Source: Paenibacillus sp. A3
Lineage (GTDB): Bacteria; Bacillota; Bacilli; Paenibacillales; NBRC-103111
Assembly: GCF_001399685.1 (NCBI RefSeq)
Contig: NZ_JTHN01000006.1
Coordinates: forward strand, 1 to 64,000
Direction of reading: 5' to 3'
Length of the DNA: 64,000 bases
The notes under the pieces are model-generated. The model had not been told where the DNA came from, did no database searches, and saw only the letters and a program-made list of their open reading frames with translations. The translations under genes and the position numbers were made by a program. Below are positions 23,444 to 32,340 of the stretch, in pieces. Each line of letters begins with the position of its first letter. Position 1 is the first letter of the stretch.

Positions 23444-24364
23444 TTGATATCTTTCCGTTACCGCTTGTTGGCATGGACTTCGTTCATCGGCATGTTTCTT
23501 GTGCTGCTGGCCGGGGCTTTGGTTACAAAGACTGATTCCGGGCGCGGCTGCGGAGACGACTGGCCGTTGTGCAGCGGGAAGTTTATTCCGGCCTATACGC
23601 TGGAGTCCATGATCGAGTATTCGCACCGTATGGTTACCGGGGTCGTGGGGATCGTTGTTCTTGTGACGTTTCTGTATACATGGCGGCGGCTCAAGCATCA
23701 TCAGGAAGCTCTGGGGTATGCCGGCGGAACGCTGCTGTTTACGATCGTTCAGGCCTTGATGGGAGCTGCGGCGGTGAAATGGCCGCAACAGCCGGCTGTG
23801 ATGGCGCTTCACTTCGGCATATCGTTGCTTGCGGTTGCCAGCAGCATGCTGCTGGTCGTATGGAGTTACCGCATGAACAAAGGGACGGAAAAGCCGCCTT
23901 CTGCTTCCATCCCGCGCTATGTTTACCCTGTAGCCTGGGGGATATGGATCTATTGTTACGGCGTCGTTTATTTGGGAGCCTATATCCGTCATATGGAAGC
24001 GGATGGCGGTTGTATGGGCTGGCCGTTATGCAATGGGCAACTGATCCCCTACTTGTCCGGGGCTTCGGGGATTGTCTTCGCGCATCGGGTTGCCGCCGCT
24101 GTCCTGTTTATGCTTATTGCCGCCTTCTATGTGCTTGTTCGCCGCGTCACACCCAAGCGGCAGCCTTCCGCATTGCGGACGGGTGCCGTCTATGCTCTCG
24201 TTCTCGTTACCGGACAAATCGGCAGCGGCGGCCTGCTCACGGTAACGATGAACAACGAAAATGTTTATCTATTTACAAGTCTTCTCCATAATGTTCTGGC
24301 AACGGCCTTGTTTGCCGTGCTGACGGATATCGCGATCCGCTCATGGAAGCATCGAAAGGTATAA
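23444..24364 (+). CDS. ctaA: Haem A synthase CtaA
   Basis: Membrane enzyme (COX15/CtaA) oxidising the C8 methyl of haem O to the formyl group of haem A, needed by aa3-type oxidases. Eight hydrophobic segments are visible. The conserved histidines are H61 (EYSHR), H123, H214 (FAHR) and H282 (LLHN). Two extracellular cysteine pairs, C36/C43 and C190/C196, are in the places known from Bacillus CtaA. Length is 306 residues. The start is TTG 23444, with GAGGTG seven bases upstream; no ATG fits. It precedes the qox operon in the same direction but has its own terminator, so it is transcribed separately, although it supplies that oxidase's cofactor. Confidence 0.93.
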   Translation: MISFRYRLLAWTSFIGMFLVLLAGALVTKTDSGRGCGDDWPLCSGKFIPAYTLESMIEYSHRMVTGVVGIVVLVTFLYTWRRLKHHQEALGYAGGTLLFTIVQALMGAAAVKWPQQPAVMALHFGISLLAVASSMLLVVWSYRMNKGTEKPPSASIPRYVYPVAWGIWIYCYGVVYLGAYIRHMEADGGCMGWPLCNGQLIPYLSGASGIVFAHRVAAAVLFMLIAAFYVLVRRVTPKRQPSALRTGAVYALVLVTGQIGSGGLLTVTMNNENVYLFTSLLHNVLATALFAVLTDIAIRSWKHRKV

Positions 24365-24370
24365 AGCTTT

Positions 24371-24400
24371 AGCTCTTCCTAAGCTAGGGAGAGCTTTTTT
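24371..24400 (+). terminator. Rho-independent terminator of ctaA
   Basis: AGCTCT-TCC pairs with GGGAGAGCT around a short loop and is followed by TTTTTT. Confidence 0.8.
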
Positions 24401-24502
24401 ATGGAGAAACGATGTCGTATTTGTTTCATTTTGTTGAACATGGTCGGTTTTTTGACTTGGCCAGTGGATGGTGACACCTCTACCGTTCCCCTTTAAAGTA
24501 AG

Positions 24503-24520
24503 GCGTGATCATAATCACGC
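24503..24520. promoter_or_regulatory. Palindromic operator upstream of qoxA
   Basis: GCGTGATCATAATCACGC: perfect seven-base arms around CATA, ending 22 bases before the preferred qoxA start. The core GTGA-N6-TCAC resembles half-sites of the Crp/Fnr family. A site with the same GTGAT-N4-ATCAC core lies upstream of the MocR gene (33863-33876). The regulator is not known from sequence. Confidence 0.5.
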
Positions 24521-24542
24521 AATGCGATAGGAGATGAGAAAC

Positions 24543-25451
24543 ATGAAGACACCCAAAGCGCTCCGCTGGTTCGCATCCATATCCATGCTGGCGATGCTGC
24601 TCTTGACAACGACCGGGTGTGCGGAAAAAATGATCGTGCTCGATCCCAAAGGGCCGATTGCCGAACAGCAGCGGGATTTAATGTTGATTTCCACGGTGCT
24701 GACTTGCATTATTATCGTGCCTGTCCTCGTGCTCACGGCAATCATCGTTTGGCGTTACCGGGACAAGAAAGGCAGAAAAGCGAAATATATGCCGGACTGG
24801 GAGCACAGCACGACGCTGGAAACGATCTGGTGGGGGATTCCGATCGTGATCATTACCATTCTGGGTATCATTACCATAAAGAGCACGTATGCCCTGGAGC
24901 CGTCCAAGCCGCTCGAATCGGATAAAAAACCACTGACCGTTCAAGTGACCTCGCTGGACTGGAAATGGTTATTCCAATATCCCGAGCAGGGAATCGCGAC
25001 CGTGAACCACGTCCAGATCCCGAAGGGCGTACCGGTCCGCTTCGAGATTACGGCCGATGCGCCGATGAACTCGTTCTGGATTCCGCAGCTCGGCGGGCAG
25101 ATGTACGCGATGTCTGGAATGGCGATGACGCTTTATTTGCAAGCGGACGAGCAAGGACAATACTGGGGATCGGGTGCGAATTTCACCGGAAAAGATTTTG
25201 CCAAGATGTTCTTCGACGTGAAATCCACTTCGCAGGAAGAGTTTGACCAATGGGTACGCGAGGTCAAAGCATCGTCGCCGGCGCTGACGCTGGAAGGCTA
25301 TAAGCAGCTGGCGATGCCTTCCGCTTCGGACGTGAAGACGTTCTCCGCGTTTCCGGAAGGCTTGTTCAATATGACGGTGACCAAGTACGCTTCCTCGCAC
25401 AATCACGGCTTGTCCTGGAAGGACATTCAGAAGATCAAGATCCAAGAGTAG
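24543..25451 (+). CDS. qoxA: Cytochrome aa3 quinol oxidase subunit II
   Basis: Membrane-anchored subunit II of the haem-copper quinol oxidase. A lipoprotein signal ends at LTTTGC (Cys26), followed by two transmembrane segments and an outside cupredoxin domain starting at LTVQVTSLDWKWLF. The CuA ligands of cytochrome c oxidases are absent: the domain has no cysteines. NSFWIPQLGGQMYAM and the tail region ANFTGKDFAKMFF are as in CyoA/QoxA. It therefore takes electrons from menaquinol, not cytochrome c. The start is ATG 24543, with GGAG nine bases upstream; ATG 24534 lies too close to that site. First gene of qoxABCD-ctaB and more, with a palindromic operator just upstream. Confidence 0.92.
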   Translation: MKTPKALRWFASISMLAMLLLTTTGCAEKMIVLDPKGPIAEQQRDLMLISTVLTCIIIVPVLVLTAIIVWRYRDKKGRKAKYMPDWEHSTTLETIWWGIPIVIITILGIITIKSTYALEPSKPLESDKKPLTVQVTSLDWKWLFQYPEQGIATVNHVQIPKGVPVRFEITADAPMNSFWIPQLGGQMYAMSGMAMTLYLQADEQGQYWGSGANFTGKDFAKMFFDVKSTSQEEFDQWVREVKASSPALTLEGYKQLAMPSASDVKTFSAFPEGLFNMTVTKYASSHNHGLSWKDIQKIKIQE

Positions 25452-25492
25452 CGGGCTTCGCTTCGATTTGAAATGTAAGGAGAGAGTGGTCC

Positions 25493-27457
25493 ATGTGGGA
25501 GAAAGTAAAAAGCTTTGCGTCGGAATTTTTTGTGACGGGCGACCCGATGATTTATGGCGCGGATGTTGCCATCGTAATCACCATCATCGGCATTGTATTC
25601 GGACTTACCTACTTAAAAAAATGGCGCTGGCTGTGGCGTGAATGGTTGACGACCGTCGATCATAAAAAAATCGGCATCATGTATATATTCGCCGCTTTCC
25701 TGATGCTGTTCCGCGGCGGTGTGGATGCGCTCCTGATGCGGGCGCAGCTGGCTATGCCGGAGCTGAATTTCCTGGCGCCGGATCATTATAATCAGATCTT
25801 CACCACGCATGGCGTGATTATGATTTTGTTCATGGCGATGCCGTTCATGTTCGGTTTATTTAACGTGATGGTGCCGCTGCAGATCGGGGCGCGCGATGTC
25901 GCATATCCTTTTCTGAATGCGCTAAGCTTCTGGTTATTTTTCGCGGGCGCGATGCTGTTTAACTTGTCCTTTGTCATCGGAGGATCGCCGGATTCGGGGT
26001 GGCTCGCTTATCCGCCTTATTCGGAACGCATGTTCAATCCGGGGGTCGGTCAAGATTTCTATATCTGGGGAATCCAGATTTCGGGGATCGGCAGCTTGAT
26101 GACCGGCATCAACTTTATCGTGACCATTCTGAAAATGCGGGCACCCGGCATGAAACTGATGAAAATGCCTATGTTCCCGTGGTCGGTATTATCGAGCTGT
26201 ATCGCGATTATCTTTTCGTTTCCCATCTTGACGGCCACCTTGGCGCTGCTCTTTCTGGACCGTTATTTGGGCGCGCATTTTTTCACGCTGGACGGCGGCG
26301 GCAATCCGATGATGTATATCAATCTGATCTGGATGTGGGGGCACCCCGAGGTATATATCCTCATTCTGCCGGCTTTCGGCATTTTCTCGGAGATCGTGAG
26401 CACCTTTGCGAAGAAAAAGCTGTTCGGCTACAAATCGATGGTGTATGCGATGATGATCATCAGTATTTTATCGTTTCTTGTATGGGCGCATCACTTCTTC
26501 ACGATGGGCTCCGGCGCAGATGTCAACGCCTTCTTTGCGCTCACGACGATGCTGATCGCTATCCCGACGGGCGCCAAAGTGTTCAATTGGCTGTTTACGA
26601 TGTTCCGGGGAAAAATCACCTTCGAGACGCCCATGCTGTGGACGATCGGTTTTATCGTGTGTTTTATCATCGGAGGACTGACAGGAGTGCTTCTGTCGGT
26701 CGCGCCTGCGGATTTTCAATTCCATAACAGTTACTTCCTGGTCTCGCATTTTCACAATACGATCATCGGCGGCGTCGTGTTCGGTTATTTCGCCGGCTTG
26801 TATTATTGGTGGCCGAAGCTGTTCGGCTTCAAGCTGAACGAACGTATCGGCAAATGGGCGTTCTGGTTCTGGAATATCGGATTTTACGTCTGCTTCATGC
26901 CGCAATATGTGCTCGGGTTGATGGGGATGACACGGCGCCTTGTGACGTACGGATGGGATAAAGGATGGTGGGAGTTGAACCTGGTCTCCACCGTAGGGGC
27001 GGCTTTGATGGGCATGGCCTTTTTGCTCCAAGTATGGCAAATCGTATACAGCATCAAGCATTTTCAAAAAGACGAAACAGGCGACCCGTGGAACGGACGC
27101 ACCTTGGAGTGGTCGATTCCTTCCCCTGCGCCGCACTATAATTTTGCAACGCTGCCGCAGGTAACTTCCCAGGATGAATGGTGGGAGGAGAAGCAGCGTA
27201 GAGCGCACGGGCAGCTTGCCCCGGCTCGGCCGAAGCTGGAGCCGATCCATTTGCCTAAAAACTCGGGGATTCCTTTTGTGATGTCGATGTTCTGGTTCGC
27301 GGCCGGATTCGGTTTTGTATTCGACTGGCTCTGGCTGACGGTATCCGGTCTGGCGGGGGTAGCCGTGTGCATGCTTGTTCATTCCTTCAACTACAAAACC
27401 GATTACTATATCCCTGTTGAGGAAATTAAACGCACGGAAGCTGCGATGAGGGGGTAA
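25493..27457 (+). CDS. qoxB: Cytochrome aa3 quinol oxidase subunit I
   Basis: Catalytic, proton-pumping subunit carrying haem a, haem a3 and CuB. Metal ligands are visible in order: His in TTHGVIM (haem a), WMWGHPEVYIL with the cross-linked His-Tyr pair, AHHFFTMG (two CuB histidines), and SHFHNTI (haem a3 and haem a). About 14-15 transmembrane segments over 654 residues, the length usual for QoxB/CyoB, which are longer than cytochrome c oxidase subunit I. ATG 25493 follows GGAGAG. It lies 41 bases after qoxA and six before qoxC. Confidence 0.95.
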   Translation: MWEKVKSFASEFFVTGDPMIYGADVAIVITIIGIVFGLTYLKKWRWLWREWLTTVDHKKIGIMYIFAAFLMLFRGGVDALLMRAQLAMPELNFLAPDHYNQIFTTHGVIMILFMAMPFMFGLFNVMVPLQIGARDVAYPFLNALSFWLFFAGAMLFNLSFVIGGSPDSGWLAYPPYSERMFNPGVGQDFYIWGIQISGIGSLMTGINFIVTILKMRAPGMKLMKMPMFPWSVLSSCIAIIFSFPILTATLALLFLDRYLGAHFFTLDGGGNPMMYINLIWMWGHPEVYILILPAFGIFSEIVSTFAKKKLFGYKSMVYAMMIISILSFLVWAHHFFTMGSGADVNAFFALTTMLIAIPTGAKVFNWLFTMFRGKITFETPMLWTIGFIVCFIIGGLTGVLLSVAPADFQFHNSYFLVSHFHNTIIGGVVFGYFAGLYYWWPKLFGFKLNERIGKWAFWFWNIGFYVCFMPQYVLGLMGMTRRLVTYGWDKGWWELNLVSTVGAALMGMAFLLQVWQIVYSIKHFQKDETGDPWNGRTLEWSIPSPAPHYNFATLPQVTSQDEWWEEKQRRAHGQLAPARPKLEPIHLPKNSGIPFVMSMFWFAAGFGFVFDWLWLTVSGLAGVAVCMLVHSFNYKTDYYIPVEEIKRTEAAMRG

Positions 27458-27463
27458 CCAAGA

Positions 27464-28078
27464 ATGGCACAAATAAACGGACATGCCCACGTATCAAGTG
27501 CGGAGCATCACGACCATCCGGATCTGGAGGAAATGCGCACATTCGGCTTCTGGATCTACCTGATGACGGACGTAATTATTTTCGGCACCTTGTTTGCCAC
27601 CTATATCGTCCTGCAGGGCAATCGAAACGGCGGGCCCGGGCCTGCCGAGCTGTTCCAGTTGGGCGGGATTATTGCAAGCACGTTCATTCTGCTAACGAGC
27701 AGCTATACAAGCGGTCTTGCCGTGCTTGCGATGCACAAAGGCAAGCTTCGAGCCCTCATGGGATGGCTCGGAGTGACGGTATTGCTCGGTGCGGCCTTCA
27801 TTGTGCTGGAGATCAATGAATTTATTCATCTGGTGCACGAGGGAGCGACCATTAGTACGAGCGCATTTCTATCGGCTTTCTTTACCTTGGTCGGGACTCA
27901 CGGGCTTCACGTCTCCCTGGGATTGGTCTGGATGATTGCCTTGATTATTCAGCTTGCGAAGCATGGCATTACGCCGGTAACCAAGCGTAAAGTGAACGTG
28001 ATCAGCTTGTTTTGGCATTTCCTGGATGTCGTGTGGATCTTCGTATTTACGATTGTTTATTTGATGGGGGTGAGATAG
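27464..28078 (+). CDS. qoxC: Cytochrome aa3 quinol oxidase subunit III
   Basis: Five-helix membrane subunit III of the quinol oxidase, 204 residues. FGFWIYLMTDVIIFGTLFATY, HLVHEGATIS and VGTHGLHVSLGLVWM are family signatures, and HFLDVVWIFVFTIVY is the typical end. The N terminus is hydrophilic and histidine-rich, as usual. ATG 27464 lies six bases after the qoxB stop; GGGGG precedes. The stop abuts the qoxD start. Confidence 0.93.
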   Translation: MAQINGHAHVSSAEHHDHPDLEEMRTFGFWIYLMTDVIIFGTLFATYIVLQGNRNGGPGPAELFQLGGIIASTFILLTSSYTSGLAVLAMHKGKLRALMGWLGVTVLLGAAFIVLEINEFIHLVHEGATISTSAFLSAFFTLVGTHGLHVSLGLVWMIALIIQLAKHGITPVTKRKVNVISLFWHFLDVVWIFVFTIVYLMGVR

Positions 28079-28408
28079 ATGGCGCAGCATGACGTAACCA
28101 CTCCGCATGACGCCGAGAGCCATGGCACGTTCAAATCGTATACGACCGGCTTTCTGTTCTCCATCGTATTGACGATCATTCCCATTGCCGTCGTCATGTC
28201 CGGCTGGTTTCAGGGGGTGGCGAACACCCTCGTTCTGATGGCGGCAGCCGTGCTACAGTTCGCCGTTCAATTGATTTATTTCATGCATCTTCGGGAGGAG
28301 AAAAAGCCTCGCTACAACTTGGTGAGCTTGATTTTGGGCTTGATCATATTGCTGCTTGTCGTCGCCGGTTCTATGTGGATCATGCTGTACAATATGGTGG
28401 CCACATGA
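28079..28408 (+). CDS. qoxD: Cytochrome aa3 quinol oxidase subunit IV
   Basis: Small three-helix assembly subunit, 109 residues. GTFKSYTTGFLFSIVLTIIP and LQFAVQLIYFMHL are characteristic of QoxD/CyoD. The start ATG 28079 immediately follows the qoxC stop, and its stop overlaps the ctaB ATG (ATGA), indicating translational coupling along the operon. Confidence 0.92.
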   Translation: MAQHDVTTPHDAESHGTFKSYTTGFLFSIVLTIIPIAVVMSGWFQGVANTLVLMAAAVLQFAVQLIYFMHLREEKKPRYNLVSLILGLIILLLVVAGSMWIMLYNMVAT

Positions 28409-29319
28409 GCAGGTCGTCCGCAAATGCTGGGGCATGGGTGAGGAGAGACAGGAGGAGCATAAGCGACTGGATTCAACTGACCAAGCCTCGAATTCTGCAG
28501 CTCAATCTCGTCGCTGCGTTTGGCGGGTATTGGCTGGCTTCCCGATGGGTGACGGACTGGGGCCTCTTGTTTTGGATGCTGCTGGGCACCACGTTAACGA
28601 TGGCCTCCTCGTGCGTCATAAACAACATTTGGGACCGGGAGCTGGATCAGAAGATGAGCCGGACGAAGGATCGGCCCCTCGCGACCGGCCGTTTGAGCAT
28701 CAGGGGCGTGCTGGTGTACGCTCTGGCGCTTGGAATAGCGGGAGAAGCCGTCCTGTTCTGGAAAGTCAACGCGCTGTGCGGCTGGCTCGGACTGCTCGGC
28801 ATGTTTGTCTATATCGTCATTTATACAATGTGGCTAAAGCGAACCTCGACCTGGAGCACGTCCGTTGGAGGCATGTCCGGTGCTATGCCGCCGGTCATCG
28901 GTTATTGTGCGTTTACCCATGAGGCCGACGCGGGCGCTTTGCTATTGTTCGCCTTGTTATTCCTGTGGCAGCCCGCCCACTTCTGGTCGCTTGCCATCCG
29001 GCGCGTCGACGAGTACCGGGCGGCGGGCTTCCCGCTTTTGCCGGTTCGTAAAGGGGTGCCTCGGACGAAGCTGCAAATGATCCCTTATGTCGTTCTGCTT
29101 CTTCCGACCACTGTGCTGATCTACGCATACGGTTATGCAGGCGTTATGTTCCTCACGGTCTCCTTGCTGGCCGGCCTCGTCTGGACGTGGCACACGTTGA
29201 CAGGTCCTGCAGCATCGGATAACGGGAAGTGGGCCAAAACCAACTTCCTGATTTCGGTCAATTACTTAACGGCGGTCTTTATCATAATGATTCTAGACAC
29301 CACGGGCCGCCCAATCTAA
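28405..29319 (+). CDS. ctaB: Haem O synthase (protohaem IX farnesyltransferase), first copy
   Basis: UbiA-family membrane prenyltransferase making haem O from protohaem and farnesyl diphosphate, the substrate of CtaA. Aspartate-rich motif NNIWDRELDQKMSRTKDRPLA, second motif YxxKRTSTWST, and a LWQPAHFWSLAI segment; about eight transmembrane helices. The start is ATG 28405, overlapping the qoxD stop by four bases. It encodes 304 residues. A second copy of the family lies at 53703-54569. Confidence 0.93.
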   Translation: MSRSSANAGAWVRRDRRSISDWIQLTKPRILQLNLVAAFGGYWLASRWVTDWGLLFWMLLGTTLTMASSCVINNIWDRELDQKMSRTKDRPLATGRLSIRGVLVYALALGIAGEAVLFWKVNALCGWLGLLGMFVYIVIYTMWLKRTSTWSTSVGGMSGAMPPVIGYCAFTHEADAGALLLFALLFLWQPAHFWSLAIRRVDEYRAAGFPLLPVRKGVPRTKLQMIPYVVLLLPTTVLIYAYGYAGVMFLTVSLLAGLVWTWHTLTGPAASDNGKWAKTNFLISVNYLTAVFIIMILDTTGRPI

Positions 29320-29345
29320 TGAGGATGAATGGGGAGAGGATCGTT

Positions 29346-29669
29346 TTGCGGGCGTCGGTTCCGTTTCTAATCGTTGTCATGTCAGCAGTTGCCCTATCCG
29401 CGTGCGGCAGTCAGGCAACCGATCAAGGGATGACCGCTTCGACAGATGCAAATGCAGAGGCGATTTATAAGAAGCAGTGTCTGTCCTGCCATGCTGCCGA
29501 TCTCAGGGGAAAAGTAGGCCCGGGCTTGCAGGAGATTGGCTCCAAAATGACGGAGCAGCAGCTGTTCGCGATCATACAGGATGGCGCGAGAGGCATGCCG
29601 GGCTTCAAGAAAGTGTTAAGCGCCGAAGAAATTCAGGCTTTATCGCAATGGCTCTCGACAAAGAAATAG
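29346..29669 (+). CDS. Membrane-anchored (lipoprotein) c-type cytochrome
   Basis: Small electron carrier on the outer face of the membrane. The lipoprotein signal ends at ALSAC (Cys20). One haem c motif, CLSCH (C45, C48, H49), with the likely axial methionine in ARGMPGF (M84). Length is 107 residues, like CccB/c551 of Bacillus. The start taken is TTG 29346 because GGAGAGG lies six bases upstream. ATG 29319, which overlaps the ctaB stop as TAATG, is possible and would add nine residues. Its place behind a quinol oxidase that cannot use cytochrome c is notable. Confidence 0.88.
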   Translation: MRASVPFLIVVMSAVALSACGSQATDQGMTASTDANAEAIYKKQCLSCHAADLRGKVGPGLQEIGSKMTEQQLFAIIQDGARGMPGFKKVLSAEEIQALSQWLSTKK

Positions 29670-29685
29670 GGCAAGGGGGGATTCG

Positions 29686-30261
29686 GTGAAAAAAGCGTTC
29701 TTCTACGTCATATTGGGAATCATCCTCGTCGTTGTCTCCGCATGCGGCAGCGGCAAGTCCAAACAGCTTAATTACGAGGTTAAGTCTTTCGAGGCCGTCA
29801 ATCAAGACGGGAAAATGGTGTCCTTGTCCGATCTGAAAGGCAAGGTCTGGATTGCGGACTTTGTGTTCACGTACTGCGCAACGGTGTGTCCGACGATGAC
29901 AGCCAATATGTCGGAATTGCAAAAGCGGTTGAAATCGGCGGGCGTGAAGGCGGAGCTGGTCTCCTTCTCCGTTGATCCGGAGCGCGACAATCCGGAGGCG
30001 TTAAAAGCTTACCTCCAAAAATTTGACGCCGATTTCTCGAATTGGCATGCATTAACCGGATATAAATTCGACGAGATTAAAACCTTCGTCCTGAGTTCGT
30101 TTAATACGGTTGTGGCGAAGGATACGTCCTCCGATCAAGTCATTCACGGCACTTCGTTTTTTTTGGTCAACCCGGCGGGCACGGTTGTGGCCAAGTACGA
30201 CGGAATGACGGATACGCCATACGATAAAATATTGAAAGATATTCAAGCGCTGCAGCAGTAG
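29686..30261 (+). CDS. SCO1/SenC family copper chaperone (lipoprotein)
   Basis: Extracytoplasmic thioredoxin-fold protein that delivers copper or reduces thiols for haem-copper oxidase assembly. The signal peptide ends at VVVSAC (Cys20). The metal-binding set is complete: C64 and C68 in FTYCATVCPTM, and H154 in VIHGTSFFL. Length is 191 residues. The start is GTG 29686 after AAGGGGGG. In Bacillus subtilis the homologue (YpmQ) is needed for the CuA-containing caa3 oxidase rather than for the quinol oxidase; here it sits in a quinol oxidase operon. Confidence 0.9.
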   Translation: MKKAFFYVILGIILVVVSACGSGKSKQLNYEVKSFEAVNQDGKMVSLSDLKGKVWIADFVFTYCATVCPTMTANMSELQKRLKSAGVKAELVSFSVDPERDNPEALKAYLQKFDADFSNWHALTGYKFDEIKTFVLSSFNTVVAKDTSSDQVIHGTSFFLVNPAGTVVAKYDGMTDTPYDKILKDIQALQQ

Positions 30262-30291
30262 GGACTCTGGTAGAAAGAGGAGCTGATCGGA

Positions 30292-30828
30292 TTGGAGAGA
30301 GTCCTGCGCTCTTCTTGGACGCGGGCGCTAATGCTTGTCCTTATTCTCTTTGCCATCGGCTATGCGGTATTCCAATCGCAGGCGGATAGACGCGAGGAGG
30401 TGGAGGCGGGCAAGAAGGCGCCGGATTTTGCGTTAACCAATTTGCAGGGACAAACGGTGCGATTATCCGACTACGGCGGGACAGGGGTTCTTCTCAACTT
30501 CTGGGCTTCCTGGTGCGACCCGTGCGTCAATGAAATGCCGCTGCTGAACGAAGCCTACGGACGGTTGCCGGGCGTTGAAATCGTTGCGGTCAATATGGGA
30601 GAAACGAAGGAAAGGGCAAGCGAATTTGCCGACCGTCATCACTTGAAGCTCCCTATCCTGCTTGATACCCAAGGAGAAGCGAAAAAACGGTATAAAATCA
30701 GCGGCTTACCGGCAACGTTTCTGGTTGACGACAAGGGGCGAATCGTGCAGAAGTTCTCAGGGGAGCTAAACCGTTCCGATGTCATAAATTTCATGGAACG
30801 CATTCGGCCGAAGCCTGAACGCAACTAG
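30292..30828 (+). CDS. ResA/TlpA-like thiol-disulfide oxidoreductase
   Basis: Membrane-anchored thioredoxin-like reductant of the cell surface; ResA-type proteins reduce apocytochrome c cysteines before haem ligation. An N-terminal membrane anchor (residues 8-26) precedes a redoxin domain with WASWCDPC (C75, C78) and the cis-proline loop GLPATF. Length is 178 residues. The start is TTG 30292, with GAGGAG ten bases upstream. It lies 30 bases after the SCO gene and 43 before malic enzyme. Context (cytochrome c, SCO) fits a maturation role; this is inference. Confidence 0.88.
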   Translation: MERVLRSSWTRALMLVLILFAIGYAVFQSQADRREEVEAGKKAPDFALTNLQGQTVRLSDYGGTGVLLNFWASWCDPCVNEMPLLNEAYGRLPGVEIVAVNMGETKERASEFADRHHLKLPILLDTQGEAKKRYKISGLPATFLVDDKGRIVQKFSGELNRSDVINFMERIRPKPERN

Positions 30829-30871
30829 CTTACGAATCGAAATGTCTTACTTAAAAGAGGAGATGCTGCTC

Positions 30872-32296
30872 ATGCATATGCCGCTCGGAACAGGAACAAG
30901 CATTATTTTGAGGTTGGAGTACGATCAAGGAGTCGTAAACTTTGGAGCTATTGCATCGGCATTAAGCGATTCCGGCGGCGACATCGTAGCGATAGACACC
31001 AATCGGGTGAGCTCTGCGAAAACCGTAAGAGACATTACGGTCAATCTGAACGACTCGCACGATGTTGACCGCGTGGTTTCCTCGGTTGAACAGCTTCCCG
31101 GGGTTAAGCTGATCCATGTATCGGACCAGACCTTCCTCATGCATTTGGGCGGCAAGCTCGAAATGCATCCCAAGGTGCCGATCAAAAATCGGGATGACCT
31201 GTCCCGTGTCTACACGCCGGGTGTAGCCCGGATTTGTATGGCGATCCATGATGACCCTTCCCGGGCCCATACGCTGACGATTAAGCGAAATACGGTAGCC
31301 GTCGTCTCCGACGGCTCTGCCGTTCTCGGGCTCGGAAATATCGGCCCGGAAGCCGCCATGCCCGTCATGGAAGGCAAAGCCGTGCTGTTTAAGCAGATGG
31401 CCGGCGTCGATGCCTTCCCGATCTGTCTGAACACGCAGGATACGGACGAAATTGTTGCCATTGTCAAAGCGATCGCTCCGTCATTCGGCGGTATCAATCT
31501 CGAAGATATTTCGGCTCCGCGCTGCTTCGAGATCGAAGAACGGCTCCAGAAGGAGCTGGATATCCCGGTATTTCACGACGATCAACATGGAACCGCCGTC
31601 GTCATCCTGGCGGCCTTGTTAAATGCCTTGAAGGTCGTCGGCAAAAAGCTGGAGCAGTGCCGGGTTGTCGTGTGCGGGATCGGGGCGGCAGGAATGGCCT
31701 GCTCCAAAATATTGCTGGCCTCCGGGGTGACGGACCTGATTGGCGTTGACCGTCACGGAGCGATCGTTCGCGGAGACGCTTATCCACATGAGGTATGGAA
31801 TTGGTTTGCCGAGCATACGAATCCGTTCATGGTTCGAGGCAGTCTCCCCGATGTGATCGAGGGAGCGGACGTATTTATCGGATTGTCCGGTCCGGGAGTA
31901 CTGAAGGTCGAAGACGTGAAACGGATGGCGGCAGATCCGATCGTATTTGCCATGGCCAATCCGAACCCGGAAATTATGCCGGAGGAAGCTGAGCCCTATG
32001 TGCGTGTCATGGCTACAGGGCGCTCGGATTATCCGAATCAGATCAATAACGTCTTATGCTTTCCGGGTATTTTTCGCGGTGTGTTAGATTGCCGGGCTAC
32101 GCAAATTACGGAAACGATGAAGCTTGCCGCCGCCTATGCGATTGCCTCCGTGGTTAGCGACGAAGAATTAAATGAGCAATATATTATTCCAAGCGTATTT
32201 AATCATCAGGTGGCGGATCGAGTCAGCAAGGCGGTTATCGCGGCAGCCTGCGATGCCGGGGTAGCTCGCCGCAGCCGGGATTCCCGCGATATCTGA
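30872..32296 (+). CDS. NAD(P)-dependent malic enzyme with N-terminal ACT domain
   Basis: Oxidative decarboxylation of malate to pyruvate. An ACT-like regulatory domain (IILRLEYDQGVVNFGAIASAL) occupies about the first 80 residues. The malic enzyme N domain follows, with the tyrosine motif SRVYTPGVARI and catalytic-lysine region PVMEGKAVLFKQMAGVDAFP; metal-site residues are in NLEDISAPRCFEIE and PVFHDDQHGTA. The NAD-binding loop is VVCGIGAAGMAC. This is the YtsJ-like architecture. GAGGAG lies nine bases before ATG 30872, chosen over ATG 30842, which has no binding site. Ends at a strong hairpin shared with the convergent MocR gene. Confidence 0.9.
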   Translation: MHMPLGTGTSIILRLEYDQGVVNFGAIASALSDSGGDIVAIDTNRVSSAKTVRDITVNLNDSHDVDRVVSSVEQLPGVKLIHVSDQTFLMHLGGKLEMHPKVPIKNRDDLSRVYTPGVARICMAIHDDPSRAHTLTIKRNTVAVVSDGSAVLGLGNIGPEAAMPVMEGKAVLFKQMAGVDAFPICLNTQDTDEIVAIVKAIAPSFGGINLEDISAPRCFEIEERLQKELDIPVFHDDQHGTAVVILAALLNALKVVGKKLEQCRVVVCGIGAAGMACSKILLASGVTDLIGVDRHGAIVRGDAYPHEVWNWFAEHTNPFMVRGSLPDVIEGADVFIGLSGPGVLKVEDVKRMAADPIVFAMANPNPEIMPEEAEPYVRVMATGRSDYPNQINNVLCFPGIFRGVLDCRATQITETMKLAAAYAIASVVSDEELNEQYIIPSVFNHQVADRVSKAVIAAACDAGVARRSRDSRDI

Positions 32297-32340
32297 AGCG
32301 TGTTGGTCCAACTTCGGCACACTTGCAAATAAGGGCAGTA

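Noticed and set aside
23285-23992. 235-codon minus-strand frame opposite ctaA
   Set aside because: Shadow frame of ctaA; ctaA has all conserved His and Cys residues on the plus strand.
26468-27490. 340-codon minus-strand frame opposite qoxB
   Set aside because: Shadow of qoxB, rich in Arg/His/Gln as expected from antisense of a membrane protein gene.
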